DNA from: Kocuria rosea subsp. polaris
GTDB taxonomy: Bacteria; Actinomycetota; Actinomycetes; Actinomycetales; Micrococcaceae
NCBI GenBank assembly: GCA_023896275.1
Contig: MLDA01000019.1
Coordinates: 22,612 to 86,611, forward strand
Direction of reading: 5' to 3'
Length of the DNA: 64,000 nucleotides
Shown here: piece by piece, positions 7,304 to 16,721 of the stretch
Layout of the letters: each line of letters begins with the position of its first letter
Position numbering within the stretch: the stretch's first letter is position 1
Translations under genes and position numbers: made by a program
The notes under the pieces: model-generated
Told to the model about the DNA's origin: nothing
The model's input: the letters and a program-made list of their open reading frames with translations, nothing else
Databases searched by the model: none

Positions 7304-9352
7304 TCAGGCTCCTTCGCCAGTCGTTGGTTCGTGGTTGGCTGCGTCGGGGGTGACGCTCGCCAGTACTTGGTCCTTCGCGACCTGGTCGCCGACGCCGACA
7401 TGCACGGTGACCGTGCCCGCGATGCCCGCCAGCAGCGGGTGCTCCATCTTCATCGCCTCGATACTCAGCAACGGCTGCCCGGGCTCGACCCGGTCGCCGG
7501 TCGCGACCGAGGCGGAGACCACGGCTCCGGGCATCGGCGCCGCGACGTCGGGGTCGCCGCCGGCCACCTCGCGCTCGAGCAGGGCGAGGTCGCGGTGCAG
7601 CTTCTCACGCCGGCCCAGCAGCCGCACGGGTGCGGCCCGGCCGCCCGCGGCGAACCACGCTCCGCCGCCGGGGGCACGCGCAACGAGGGCGCGTCCGGCG
7701 TCCCCGCCGGCCAGCCGGACCTCGTCTTTCTCGCCATCGAGGCGCGAGCCGGTCCCGTCGGATCCGACGTCGAGGCTGAACGTTTCGCCGTCGACGTCGA
7801 GGTGGACGGTACGACGACGGTGTTCACCCAGGCGCCAGCCGTCGCCGGCCTGCCACGGCGCCGGTTTCTCGCTGTCCTCGCCGGCGGCCGTTCGATCGAG
7901 GTGCCGCAGCGCCGCCACCGCGAATTTGCGTTCGGTCGTGGTCAGTTCCCGGGAGGCGAACGGGCCGCGCCGCTCGATCAGGTTCGTGTCGAGGCGGCCG
8001 GCAACGACGTCGTCGTCCGCAAGGAGGAACCGCAAGTACTCGAGGTTGGTCGCGACGCCGAGGACGACGGAGTCGCCGAGCGCGGCGTCGAGCCGCGCGA
8101 GCGCCTCGGCGCGGTCGGCGCCGTGGGCGATGACCTTGGCGATCATCGGATCGAAGGTGGGGCTGACGGAACCCGAACCCTCGAGCGCGGAGTCGACGCG
8201 AACCCCCTCACCGGCGGGCAAGTCGACCCGGAACGCGAACCCGCTGGAGGGCAGGAAGCCGGCGGCGGGATCCTCGGCGTAGAGGCGGGCCTCGACCGCG
8301 TGGCCGGAGAGTTCGACCTCGTCCTGGGCGAAGTCGAGCGCGCCCCCGGCGGCGATCCGGATCTGCTGCTCCACGAGGTCCAGCCGGGCATCGCGGACCC
8401 GCACGACCTCCTCCGTCACGGGGTGCTCGACCTGCAGCCGCGTGTTCATCTCCATGAAGAAGAACTCGTCCGGCGCGTCGTCGGAGACGAGGAACTCGAC
8501 CGTGCCAGCGCCGCGGTAGCCGACGGATTCCGCAGCGCGCACGGCGGCGGCCCCGAGGTCGGCGCGGATCTGCGGTCCCCGGGCCAGCAACTCGAGCAGG
8601 GGCGCCGGGGCCTCTTCGATCACCTTCTGGTGGCGACGCTGCAGCGAGCACTCGCGTTCGGCGAGGTGCACCGTCTTCCCGTGGGCGTCAGCAAGGACCT
8701 GAACCTCGATGTGGCGGGGGCGGGTCACGAGGCGCTCCAGGAAGAGCGTGTCGTCGCCGAAGGCGCTCGCGGCCGTGCGCCGAGCCGACGCCAGCGCGTC
8801 GGGCAGCTGCGCAGGCGACTCGACGGCGAACATGCCTTTGCCGCCACCCCCGGCGGAGGGCTTGATGAGCAGCGGGAACCCGATCGACGCGGCCGCGTCG
8901 GTCAGCTCAGCATCACTCAGGCCCGGCTCGGCGATCCCGGGGACCACCGGCACCCCGTACGCGCCCACGTGATTCTTGGAGCGGATTTTGTCGCCCATGA
9001 GGTTAATCGCCTCGCTGGGCGGGCCGATGAACACGATCCCGGCCGCCTCGAGGGCCAGGGCGAAGTCGACGTTCTCGGAGAGGAAACCGTATCCGGGGTG
9101 CACGGCCTGCGCGCCGCTGCGGCGGCAGGCGTCCACCACGGCATCGATGTCGAGGTAGGTCTCGGTCGCGCCCGCGTGCCGGGCGTCGCCGAGCGCGACG
9201 GCGTCGTCGGCCAGGCGCACGTGCAGGGCGTCGGCGTCGTCGGGTGCGTAGACGGCTACCGAGCGGATGCCTAGGCGCTTCAGCGTGCGGATGACACGCA
9301 CGGCGATCTCGCCGCGGTTGGCGATCAGGACGGTGTCGAAGAGTTCAGTCAT
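7304..9352 (-). CDS. 3-methylcrotonyl-CoA carboxylase alpha subunit (biotin carboxylase + BCCP)
   Basis: The 682-residue protein carries biotin, carboxylates it with ATP and bicarbonate, and passes CO2 to the beta subunit encoded upstream. The N-terminal half is the biotin carboxylase/ATP-grasp domain (SAGGGGKGM, EMNTRLQVEHPVTE). A BC-CT linker region follows, and the C-terminal biotinyl domain has EAMKMEH with the biotinylated Lys near residue 635. Acetyl- and propionyl-CoA carboxylases use similar subunits; the neighbouring acyl-CoA dehydrogenase, hydratase and lyase make methylcrotonyl-CoA the best guess (AccA1-like in M. tuberculosis). The gap to the beta gene is nine bases. Confidence 0.9.
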   Translation of the reverse strand: MTELFDTVLIANRGEIAVRVIRTLKRLGIRSVAVYAPDDADALHVRLADDAVALGDARHAGATETYLDIDAVVDACRRSGAQAVHPGYGFLSENVDFALALEAAGIVFIGPPSEAINLMGDKIRSKNHVGAYGVPVVPGIAEPGLSDAELTDAAASIGFPLLIKPSAGGGGKGMFAVESPAQLPDALASARRTAASAFGDDTLFLERLVTRPRHIEVQVLADAHGKTVHLAERECSLQRRHQKVIEEAPAPLLELLARGPQIRADLGAAAVRAAESVGYRGAGTVEFLVSDDAPDEFFFMEMNTRLQVEHPVTEEVVRVRDARLDLVEQQIRIAAGGALDFAQDEVELSGHAVEARLYAEDPAAGFLPSSGFAFRVDLPAGEGVRVDSALEGSGSVSPTFDPMIAKVIAHGADRAEALARLDAALGDSVVLGVATNLEYLRFLLADDDVVAGRLDTNLIERRGPFASRELTTTERKFAVAALRHLDRTAAGEDSEKPAPWQAGDGWRLGEHRRRTVHLDVDGETFSLDVGSDGTGSRLDGEKDEVRLAGGDAGRALVARAPGGGAWFAAGGRAAPVRLLGRREKLHRDLALLEREVAGGDPDVAAPMPGAVVSASVATGDRVEPGQPLLSIEAMKMEHPLLAGIAGTVTVHVGVGDQVAKDQVLASVTPDAANHEPTTGEGA

Positions 9353-9361
9353 GTCGATCCC

Positions 9362-10969
9362 TTACATCCGGAAGACGCCGAAGCCGGTGTCCGGCAGCGG
9401 CTGGCGGGAGCAGACGTCGAGGGCGAGGCCGAGGACCCGGCGGGTGTCACCCGGGTCGATGATGCCGTCGTCCCACAGCCGCGCGGTTGAGTAGTACGGG
9501 TTGCCCTGCGCCTCGTATTGGTCGCGGATGGGACGCTTGAAGTCCTCCTCGGCCTCCGCACTCCACGTCTCGCCCTTAGCCTCGAGGCCGTCGCGGCGGA
9601 CCGTGGCGAGCACGCTGGAGGCCTGGTTTCCGCCCATGACGGAGATGCGCGCGGCGGGCCACATCCAGAGGAAGCGGGGCGAGTAGGCGCGCCCGCACAT
9701 CGAGTAGTTGCCCGCGCCGAACGAGCCGCCGATCACGACCGTCAGCTTCGGGACGCGGCACGTGGCGACCGCGGTGACCATCTTGGCCCCGTGTTTGGCG
9801 ATGCCGCCGGCCTCGTAGTCGCGGCCGACCATGAACCCGGAGATGTTTTGCAGGAACACAAGCGGGATGCCGCGCTGGTCGCACAGCTCGATGAAGTGCG
9901 CGCCCTTCTGCGCCGACTCGGCGAACAGGATCCCGTTGTTCGCGACGATGCCGACGGGGTGGCCATGGATGCGAGCGAAACCCGTCACGAGGCTCGACCC
10001 GTAGGCGGCCTTGAACTCGTGGAAGCCGCTCGCGTCGACGGTCCGGGCGATGACCTCGTGCACGTCGTAGCCCGCGTTCACATCAACCGGCACGGCCCCG
10101 TAGAGCTGGTCCGGGTCCACCGCCGGGTCGGCGCCGGGGCGCACGTCCCACACCGGCTCCGCGGGCGGCGGGAGCGTCTCAATGATGTCTCTCACGATCT
10201 GCAGGGCGTGCGCGTCGCTCTCGGCGAGATGGTCGACGACGCCGCTCGTCTTGGCGTGCACGTCGCCGCCGCCGAGCTCCTCGGCCGTGACGACCTCGCC
10301 GGTCGCCGCCTTCACGAGCGGCGGACCGCCGAGGAAGATCGTGCCCTGATTGCGCACGATGACCGTCTCGTCGCTCATGGCCGGCACGTAAGCGCCGCCG
10401 GCCGTGCAGGAGCCGAGCACGGCCGCGATCTGCGGGATCTTGGCCGCGGAGAGCTGCGCCTGATTGTAGAAGATGCGCCCGAAGTGATCACGGTCGGGGA
10501 AAACCTCGTCCTGCTTCGGCAGGAACGCGCCGCCGGAGTCGACGAGATAGACGCATGGCAGGCGGTTCTCCCGGGCGATCTCCTGGGCGCGCAGGTGCTT
10601 CTTAACCGTGACCGGCAGGTAGGTGCCGCCCTTGACGGTCGCATCGTTGCAGACCACCATGACGTGGCGGCCGTGCACAAGGCCGATGCCGGCGATGACC
10701 CCGGCAGCCGGTGCCTCGCCGTCGTACATGTCCTCCGCCGCGAGCGGGGCGACCTCTAAGAAGGGTGAGCCGTCGTCGAGCAGGTGATCGACGCGATCTC
10801 GTGGCAGCAGCTTGCCGCGGGACAGGTGGCGCTGGCGCGACTTCTCGGGGCCGCCGCGGGCGGCGCGGGCGAGACGCTCGCGCAGTTCCGCGGCAAGCGC
10901 GCGCTGCCCGGCCTCGTTGGCCGCAAACGCGGCGGAGGCGGGGTCGACGTGCGTGGGCAGGGTCTCCAT
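9362..10969 (-). CDS. 3-methylcrotonyl-CoA carboxylase beta subunit (carboxyltransferase)
   Basis: This subunit moves the carboxyl group from biotin to the acyl-CoA. It has the crotonase-type carboxyltransferase halves, with [16 protein letters not shown] (N-half oxyanion region) and [16 protein letters not shown] (C-half). About 535 residues is normal for MCC beta and for AccD1. I use the ATG at 10969, six bases after GAAGG, rather than a TTG two codons upstream that directly abuts that site. It is the first gene of the catabolic operon, and its promoter region holds twin palindromes shared with the divergent TetR gene. Confidence 0.92.
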   Translation of the reverse strand: METLPTHVDPASAAFAANEAGQRALAAELRERLARAARGGPEKSRQRHLSRGKLLPRDRVDHLLDDGSPFLEVAPLAAEDMYDGEAPAAGVIAGIGLVHGRHVMVVCNDATVKGGTYLPVTVKKHLRAQEIARENRLPCVYLVDSGGAFLPKQDEVFPDRDHFGRIFYNQAQLSAAKIPQIAAVLGSCTAGGAYVPAMSDETVIVRNQGTIFLGGPPLVKAATGEVVTAEELGGGDVHAKTSGVVDHLAESDAHALQIVRDIIETLPPPAEPVWDVRPGADPAVDPDQLYGAVPVDVNAGYDVHEVIARTVDASGFHEFKAAYGSSLVTGFARIHGHPVGIVANNGILFAESAQKGAHFIELCDQRGIPLVFLQNISGFMVGRDYEAGGIAKHGAKMVTAVATCRVPKLTVVIGGSFGAGNYSMCGRAYSPRFLWMWPAARISVMGGNQASSVLATVRRDGLEAKGETWSAEAEEDFKRPIRDQYEAQGNPYYSTARLWDDGIIDPGDTRRVLGLALDVCSRQPLPDTGFGVFRM

Positions 10970-10983
10970 CGACAACCTTCACA

Positions 10984-11025
10984 GTTAAGGATCACTAACT
11001 ACCTCACAGGTTAGTGTTGATTAAC
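10984..11025. promoter_or_regulatory. twin palindromic operators between TetR gene and MCC operon
   Basis: Two 16-base elements of the form GTTA-N8-TAAC lie at 10984-10999 and 11010-11025, 26 bases apart. Together they form a larger dyad: CACTAAC (10993-10999) and GTTAGTG (11010-11016) plus AGTTAA (10983-10988) and TTAACT (11021-11026) share one centre at 11004.5. They begin 14 bases upstream of the MCC beta ATG, where a TetR repressor would block transcription. Assignment to the adjacent TetR protein is inference. Confidence 0.65.
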
Positions 11026-11095
11026 TACACGTGTCCAGCCTTTCCGTGAGGCAGGGCACATAGGATGTGAATCCACCGTCAGTACAGGACCAGAC

Positions 11096-11710
11096 ATGAC
11101 CGAATCTCCGCTGCCCGAGACCCAGACCACCGGCGAACGGCGCCAGTCCAAAGAGGAGCGCCGCGCCGCCTATCTCGGCGCCGCCGCGCGACTGTTCGCC
11201 AGCCACGGCTACCGCGGCGTGTCGATCGAAGACCTCGGCGCCGCCTGTGGCGTGAGTGGACCGGCTGTCTACCGGCATTTCGCGAACAAGCAGGCCGTGC
11301 TCGCCGACCTGCTGCTGGGGGTCAGCCGGTCGCTGCTCGACGGCGGCAGGTTGGTCGCCAGCGACGGGCCCGCACCCGACGTCGTGCTGCAGCGCCTCGT
11401 CGCGTTCCAGGCCGACTTCGCGCTGTCGAACGCCGACGTCATCCGGGTTCAGGACCGCGACCTGGGCAACCTCGACGATTCCAGTGCGGGTGAGGTCCGC
11501 CGTCTGCAGCGCGACTACATCGCGGTCTGGACCGCGCAGTTGCAGCGACTGCACCCCCAGGAGAGCTCCGACGGCGCCCGGCAGCGCGCGCAGGCGGTCT
11601 TCGGGCTGCTGAACTCGACCCCGCACTCCAACACGAAAGAGGACCCCGCGACGCAGAGGTCACGTCTCGTCGCGATGGCATGGGCAGCGCTGTCCGCACC
11701 GGTACGCTAG
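11096..11710 (+). CDS. TetR-family regulator of the adjacent leucine-degradation operon
   Basis: This 204-residue repressor has the TetR helix-turn-helix at about residues 40-65 (VSIEDLGAACGVSGPAVYR), followed by an all-helical ligand domain without recognisable ligand signature. It is transcribed away from the MCC operon, like Rv2506 in M. tuberculosis, and probably responds to an acyl-CoA intermediate. AGGA stands nine bases before the ATG, and TAGGAT at about 11062 could be its -10 box. The 3' end is followed 95 bases later by a GNAT gene on the same strand. Confidence 0.88.
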   Translation: MTESPLPETQTTGERRQSKEERRAAYLGAAARLFASHGYRGVSIEDLGAACGVSGPAVYRHFANKQAVLADLLLGVSRSLLDGGRLVASDGPAPDVVLQRLVAFQADFALSNADVIRVQDRDLGNLDDSSAGEVRRLQRDYIAVWTAQLQRLHPQESSDGARQRAQAVFGLLNSTPHSNTKEDPATQRSRLVAMAWAALSAPVR

Positions 11711-11805
11711 AGAACAGAACGTGTCGCGCGGGATGCGCGGCACCGAGCTATGCCCCTGAACAGGTGCCGCGCATCCAGGGCACCGAACAGAGAAAGAGGA
11801 ACGCC

Positions 11806-12270
11806 GTGAACCTACGCCCCGTGGAGCCAGCGGATCTCGACTGGTTTTTTGAGCACCAGCAGGACTCCGAGGCCAACATCATGGCAGGTTTTACCGCCAA
11901 GAACCCTTCGGATCGCGGCGTCTTCGACCACCACTGGTCGTCGATGCTCGCGGACCCCGACGTCACCGTGCGCACCATCGAGCACGACGGCCGCGTCGTC
12001 GGCTCCGTGATGGCCTACCCGAACGACGGATACCAGGAGATCAGTTTCTGGACGGACAAGGCGTACTGGAGCCGCGGCGTGACCACGAGCGCCGTGGACG
12101 CCTTCTTGGCGGAGTTCGCCGAGCGGCCGATCCGGGCCCGCGTCGTCACCGACAACATCGGTTCGCAGAAGGTGCTCGAGCGCCGCGGTTTCCAGATCGT
12201 CGGCGAGGCCGAGGGCTTCGCCAACGCTCGCGCCGCCGTCGTCAAGGAATACATCATGGAGCTCTCCTAG
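11806..12270 (+). CDS. GNAT-family N-acetyltransferase
   Basis: This is a small (154 residues) acetyltransferase of the RimJ/RimL-like type. It begins with NLRPVEPADLDWFFEHQ and has the acetyl-CoA loop region around AYWSRGVTTSAVDAFL and the typical final strand SQKVLERRGFQIVGEAEGF. The substrate is unknown. I chose the GTG at 11806, which follows AGAAAGAGGA, over longer frames. It lies 13 bases before a LacI-type regulator on the same strand, so the two may be co-transcribed, but no functional link is evident. Confidence 0.85.
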   Translation: MNLRPVEPADLDWFFEHQQDSEANIMAGFTAKNPSDRGVFDHHWSSMLADPDVTVRTIEHDGRVVGSVMAYPNDGYQEISFWTDKAYWSRGVTTSAVDAFLAEFAERPIRARVVTDNIGSQKVLERRGFQIVGEAEGFANARAAVVKEYIMELS

Positions 12271-12283
12271 AGCGAGCCCCTCC

Positions 12284-13321
12284 ATGTCGCAACGTCGCCC
12301 CACCGCCCAGGACGTGGCCAAACGCGCAGGTGCCTCCCGCAGCGCCGTCTCCATGGTCATGAACGGGAACGCCGACGGCAACGTCGCGCCCGACATGCAG
12401 GAGCGGATCCGCAGCGCCGCCGCGGAACTGGAATACACGCCGAATCCGATCGCCTCGGGCCTGCGCCGGCAGCGCTCGCAGATGATCGGCATCGTCACCG
12501 ATGAGGCGGCTTCCAGCCCATTCGCCGGGCGCATGCTCGCCGGCGCGTCGAAGGCCGCCTCCGAGCGTGGCTACCTGACCGTCATCGCCGACGCCGGCGC
12601 GCCCAACGCGGACCCGTCGTCGTTCATCGACGAGTTGCGTCGCCGCCGCGTCGATGGCCTGCTCCTCGCGAGCCAGCGCCTGCGCACCGTCGACGTCCCA
12701 GACGGCCTGCGGCTCCAGCCCGGGATCCTGACCAACTGCCGCGACCGCCTCGGCTCATTCCCCTCGATCATCCCCGACGAGGTGCGCGGGGGCCGGGAGG
12801 CCGCCGAGCACCTCATCGGCCTCGGCCACCGGCGGATCGCCTGGATCGGCGGAGACGACGACGACGACGCGGCTCCCGCCCGCATCGCCGGCCTCCAGGC
12901 GGCGCTCGCCGCGGTCGGGCTCCCCGCCGCTGAGCTGCACGCCGGAGAGTGGGACATCCGGGACGGCTACCAGGGGGCTGAGCGGATCTTCGAGCGACCG
13001 GCCGACCAGTGGCCTGACGCCATCTTCTGCGCGTGCGACCGTGTTGCGGTCGGCGTGCTGCTCTATGCGGGCGCCCACGGCATCTCGGTGCCAGGTGACG
13101 TCTCGGTCATGGGGTACGACGACCAGCGCCACCTGGCGGACGCGACCGTTCCCGGCATCACGACCATGTCGCTACCGCACGAGGCCATGGGACGAGAGGC
13201 GGCCCGGCGCGTCATCGACGAGCTCGAGGGCGCCCCCACCACCGAGGCCGCGACGACGCTGTTGCAATGCCCCCTCGTCGCGCGGGCCTCGACCGCGCCG
13301 CGGACCTCTCGCGCGACCTGA
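12284..13321 (+). CDS. LacI-family transcriptional regulator (probable repressor of the fructoside operon)
   Basis: This 345-residue regulator has a LacI helix-turn-helix at residues 8-29 (TAQDVAKRAGASRSAVSMV), a hinge helix with NPIASGLRR, and a periplasmic-binding-protein-like core with GHRRIAWIGG and the ...DVSVMGYDD... segment typical of sugar effectors. It converges on the GH32-ABC operon. The palindrome at 18151-18166 just before the operon's first gene is a plausible target. The start codon lacks a clear Shine-Dalgarno sequence and may be coupled to the upstream GNAT gene. Confidence 0.9.
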   Translation: MSQRRPTAQDVAKRAGASRSAVSMVMNGNADGNVAPDMQERIRSAAAELEYTPNPIASGLRRQRSQMIGIVTDEAASSPFAGRMLAGASKAASERGYLTVIADAGAPNADPSSFIDELRRRRVDGLLLASQRLRTVDVPDGLRLQPGILTNCRDRLGSFPSIIPDEVRGGREAAEHLIGLGHRRIAWIGGDDDDDAAPARIAGLQAALAAVGLPAAELHAGEWDIRDGYQGAERIFERPADQWPDAIFCACDRVAVGVLLYAGAHGISVPGDVSVMGYDDQRHLADATVPGITTMSLPHEAMGREAARRVIDELEGAPTTEAATTLLQCPLVARASTAPRTSRAT

Positions 13322-13392
13322 CGCGGCATCCGCGGCCACGCCTTGACTCTTTGGCGCCCCGCGCACGCAGTTCCACCCGGGAGGCACGAGAA

Positions 13393-13432
13393 CCGGGAGG
13401 GGCGCCACACTGATGCGCGACACCCCTCCCGG
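13393..13432. terminator. hairpin between convergent LacI and GH32 genes
   Basis: Ten-base perfect arms CCGGGAGGGG (13393-13402) and CCCCTCCCGG (13423-13432) enclose a 20-base loop. Being placed between two convergent stops, it can serve both strands. No T-run is present. Confidence 0.55.
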
Positions 13433-13449
13433 CTCTCAGACGTGGCGGA

Positions 13450-14841
13450 CTACTCGGACCGGTAGTCGACGTCCATGGCGTGGAGCGTCCAGACCTCGAC
13501 GACGGCGCCCTCCTTGGCGCGGACGGCCCACCTCTGTTCCGGTGTGGGGTAGGCCCTCACCGTGTGCGCGACGGCGTCCCCGCGGAAGGCCTCGACGACG
13601 CTGTGGTCGATGAAGACGCGCAGCCCCGCCGACGCGTCCAGCCGGAGCACGCTTTCCTCCCGGCTGCGGCCCTCGCCCTCGGCGGTCACGAGGACCAGCT
13701 CGACAAACGACTCGCTCGGCCCGACAACGATCTCGGCCAGGTCGCCCAGCTCCTGCAGGACGCCTCCGGCGAGGGTCGCGCTGGAGGCCCGGAGCGCCTC
13801 CAGCTGCGGGGCCGGTTCGACGACGAGGCGTTCTCCCTCGAGCCGGAGTCGGCGCGGCAGGGTCAGCACGCCGGCCCAGCCCGCGTCGTCGGCAAAGACC
13901 TCGTCGCGGCCCTCCCAGGACCACCCCCACAGCAGCGGGTTGGCTCCGGCACCCCGGCCCCCATCCACCAGCGCCTGGGGCGCATAGAAGTCGGGGCCCG
14001 TGTCGGCGACGCCGCCGCCGGCGACCTCGAAAGCGAAGGGCAGGGGTCCGGCGTCGTCGACGAGATCGCCGACCAGATAGGAGACGCCTGAGAGCAGGTG
14101 CTTCCCATCAACCCAACGCCACTGGGAAAGCAGCATTACCCAGCGCCCGTCGACCTGCACGAGCTGCGGGCACTCCCAGATCTCGGCCGGGGCGATCTCC
14201 CAGGCCCGCGTGTTCCGCGAATCCAGGAGGCGGCCTAGATAGCGCCAGTCGTCGAGGTCCTCGACGTCGTACAGGAGCACGGCCGGCTCGCCGTCCGGCG
14301 AGCCTGCGCCCTGAAGCGCGTACCGGTGCCCCCGGTGGGTGAACAGGAAGGGGTCGCGGACGTCGGTGACGCCCTCGCCTTCCGGCATGCCCGTCGCGGT
14401 ACGCGCGGCGCCGCGGTCGTCCAGCTTGCTCCACGTGTCGAGCGCCGCGTCGGTGCTGCGCGCGAGCACGACGCTCGAGGCGCCGCCCTCCTGCTGCACT
14501 CCGGTGTAGACGAGCGTCGGGACGCCGTCGTCGAGCGTCGCGACGCCCGACCAGCAGCCGAACGCGTCCGGCCCGTCGGCGTCCGGGGCGATCGCGACGG
14601 GGTGCTCGGTCCACCGCACCAGGTCCGGCGAGCTCAGGTGGGCCCAGTTGATGCGGTGGTGGCGCGCCGATTCCGGGTTGTATTGGCAGAAGACGTGGTA
14701 GCGGCCCTCGTAGTGGAGGAGGCCGTTGGGGTCGTTGAGCCAGCCGCGCCGCGGGCGTGGGTGGATCCTCGGCCGCATCCGGTCCGTACCGGCGGGCCTG
14801 CCGGATGAGGGCGCGGGCCGGGTGATCGTCAGATCGCTCAC
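13450..14841 (-). CDS. glycoside hydrolase family 32 beta-fructosidase (sucrase/fructanase type)
   Basis: GH32 enzymes release fructose from sucrose, inulin or levan. All three catalytic signatures are present: WLNDPNG with nucleophile D37, RDP (162-164) and ECP with acid/base E223, in a five-bladed propeller, followed by a C-terminal beta-sandwich. There is no signal peptide, so it acts inside the cell on imported sugar. I use the GTG at 14841, which follows AAGGAGAAGGA; an ATG at 14868 nine codons upstream is a possible alternative. It is the last gene of the ABC uptake operon, which argues for fructo-oligosaccharide or sucrose as transported substrate. Confidence 0.92.
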   Translation of the reverse strand: MSDLTITRPAPSSGRPAGTDRMRPRIHPRPRRGWLNDPNGLLHYEGRYHVFCQYNPESARHHRINWAHLSSPDLVRWTEHPVAIAPDADGPDAFGCWSGVATLDDGVPTLVYTGVQQEGGASSVVLARSTDAALDTWSKLDDRGAARTATGMPEGEGVTDVRDPFLFTHRGHRYALQGAGSPDGEPAVLLYDVEDLDDWRYLGRLLDSRNTRAWEIAPAEIWECPQLVQVDGRWVMLLSQWRWVDGKHLLSGVSYLVGDLVDDAGPLPFAFEVAGGGVADTGPDFYAPQALVDGGRGAGANPLLWGWSWEGRDEVFADDAGWAGVLTLPRRLRLEGERLVVEPAPQLEALRASSATLAGGVLQELGDLAEIVVGPSESFVELVLVTAEGEGRSREESVLRLDASAGLRVFIDHSVVEAFRGDAVAHTVRAYPTPEQRWAVRAKEGAVVEVWTLHAMDVDYRSE

Positions 14842-14878
14842 GTGGTTTTCCTTCTCCTTGACAGTCATGGTCTCCGGG

Positions 14879-15754
14879 CTACTTGCCGACGCCGGCGGTC
14901 AGGCCCGCCCGCAGGCTGCGCTGGCCGAAGAAGAAGACGACGAGCGCCGGGAGCATCGAAAGGATCACGCCGGCGAGCACCACGGAGATGCTGCCGGTGC
15001 CCATGTTGCCCTGAAGCGACACGAGTCCGAGCGGGAGGGTGAAGTTCTCCTCCGAGATCGTCAGGATGAGCGGCCGGAAGAACTCGTTCCAGTGGTAATT
15101 GAACGCCAGGATGCCCACGATCGCCATGCCCGGCGTCGCCAGCGGCAGGTAGACGGACCGGAAGATCCGCCACTGGCTGGCGCCGTCGATCTCGGCGGCC
15201 TCAGCGAGCTCCGCCGGGACACCCATGAAGTACTGCCGCATCAAGAAGGTGCCGAACGCTGTCGGGATGGCGGGGATGATGAGCGCCAGCAGCGTGTCCG
15301 CCAGGCCCATGCCGCGGATGATCATGAAGACGGGAACGATCGTGACCTGGACGGGGATCATCATGGTGGCTAGGACGAGCCCGAAGAGGAGCTTGTTGCC
15401 CTTGAACGTCAACCGGGCGAACGCGTAGCCGGCCATGGCTGCGGTGATCATCTGCCCCGCCGCGATGAAGCCGGTCATCAGGGCCGAGTTCAGGACCAGC
15501 CGGATCATGTCGATCTGCGCGAAGACCTCGGAGTATGAGGTGAAGTCCGGGTCCCACGGAATGAACCGGGGCGGGAGATTGAACGATTCCGAGGGCAGGC
15601 GCAGCGAGGTGGAGAGCGTCCACATCACCGGGCCGAGCGTCAGGACGGCGGCCACCAGCAGGATTGCGAGGCGGCCGATCAGCGCCGGGTTGAACGGCTT
15701 GCGGGGCTTTCGACGCAGTCGAGGAGCGACCGGTTTTTCTGTCTGGGTAGTCAT
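14879..15754 (-). CDS. carbohydrate ABC transporter permease, MalG type
   Basis: Inner-membrane permease of 291 residues with six predicted membrane helices and the cytoplasmic EAA loop EAAEIDGASQWRIFRSVYLP (about residues 180-200), which docks to the ATPase. It pairs with the MalF-type permease seven bases upstream. No ATPase gene is nearby, so it probably uses a shared MsiK-like ATPase encoded elsewhere, as known for many actinobacterial sugar transporters. Confidence 0.93.
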   Translation of the reverse strand: MTTQTEKPVAPRLRRKPRKPFNPALIGRLAILLVAAVLTLGPVMWTLSTSLRLPSESFNLPPRFIPWDPDFTSYSEVFAQIDMIRLVLNSALMTGFIAAGQMITAAMAGYAFARLTFKGNKLLFGLVLATMMIPVQVTIVPVFMIIRGMGLADTLLALIIPAIPTAFGTFLMRQYFMGVPAELAEAAEIDGASQWRIFRSVYLPLATPGMAIVGILAFNYHWNEFFRPLILTISEENFTLPLGLVSLQGNMGTGSISVVLAGVILSMLPALVVFFFGQRSLRAGLTAGVGK

Positions 15755-15761
15755 GCGAGCC

Positions 15762-16721
15762 TCACTGGTAGAAGACGAATCGGCGGCTGAGCTGGAACTG
15801 CACGTAGGTGACGGCCATGATCAGCAGCATCAGGACCAGGCCGATCGCGGAGGCGCGACCGAACTCGAGTTGCTCGAAAGCCGACTCGAAGACCACCATG
15901 ACGGCGCTGCGGGTCGAGTCGCCCGGTCCACCGCGAGTCAGTACGTACGGCTGGTCAAAGACCTGCAGGGCCGTGATCACGGCCATGACGGAGGCAACCA
16001 GGGTGGTCGGGCTCAGCAGCGGCATCGTCACGTTGATGAACTTCTTGAGCCCGGAGGCCCCGTCGAGCTCAGCGGCCTCGTACACGTCCTTGGGGATGTT
16101 CCCGAGTCCGCCGACGAAGAGCAGGAAGGAGAACCCGAAGTTCTGCCACACGTAGACGATGATGACGACGGCGGCCGCACCGGCCGGCGTCGTCAGCCAC
16201 GGCACGGGGGCCAAACCGACGAGGCCGATAAGCCAGTTCACGACGCCGAACTGCTCGTTGAACAGGTAACCCATGAAGATCGACACGGAGGCAGCCGAGA
16301 GCACCAGCGGGAAGAAGAACGTCGAGCGGAAGAAGACGCGGAGCCAGTCCGGCAGCTTCTCCTGGATCAAGCTGGCCAGCAGCAGGGCGATGCCCAGCTG
16401 CAGCGTGACCGCGATGACGACGAACACGATGGTGTTCAGGAAACTGACCCGGACCGTCGGGTCCAGCGCGATGTCGGCGAAGTTCGCCAAGCCGACGAAC
16501 TCCGGCGCGGAGATGATGTCCCAGCGGAAGAAGGCAAGCAGGAGCGAGCCGATGATCGGCACAATCGTGAAGACGCCCATGCCGATCAGCGTCGGGGCCA
16601 GCAGGACCCAGGCGAAGAGGTTCTTCTTCCGGGGATCGCGGCGCGCGGGCCGTTTCTTCGTCCGCACGGGAGGCACTCCCCCGCTGCTGGAGGGCCTCCG
16701 GTCGGTTGTCGTGGCGCTCAT
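15762..16721 (-). CDS. carbohydrate ABC transporter permease, MalF type
   Basis: This 319-residue permease has a basic cytoplasmic N-terminus (about 30 residues rich in Arg/Lys) and six membrane helices. Its EAA loop is EAAELDGASGLKKFINVTMP near residue 215. It overlaps the upstream binding-protein gene by four bases (ATGA at 16718-16721), which indicates translational coupling. Together with the MalG-type subunit it forms the channel for the fructoside transporter. Confidence 0.93.
   Translation of the reverse strand: MSATTTDRRPSSSGGVPPVRTKKRPARRDPRKKNLFAWVLLAPTLIGMGVFTIVPIIGSLLLAFFRWDIISAPEFVGLANFADIALDPTVRVSFLNTIVFVVIAVTLQLGIALLLASLIQEKLPDWLRVFFRSTFFFPLVLSAASVSIFMGYLFNEQFGVVNWLIGLVGLAPVPWLTTPAGAAAVVIIVYVWQNFGFSFLLFVGGLGNIPKDVYEAAELDGASGLKKFINVTMPLLSPTTLVASVMAVITALQVFDQPYVLTRGGPGDSTRSAVMVVFESAFEQLEFGRASAIGLVLMLLIMAVTYVQFQLSRRFVFYQ

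Noticed and set aside
6221..9274. Very long open frame (about 1000 codons) antisense to the MCC alpha and acyl-CoA dehydrogenase genes
   Set aside because: It has no recognisable domain, is rich in Gly/Arg/Val/Leu/Ala as expected for the mirror of high-GC genes, and lies opposite two well-supported enzymes.
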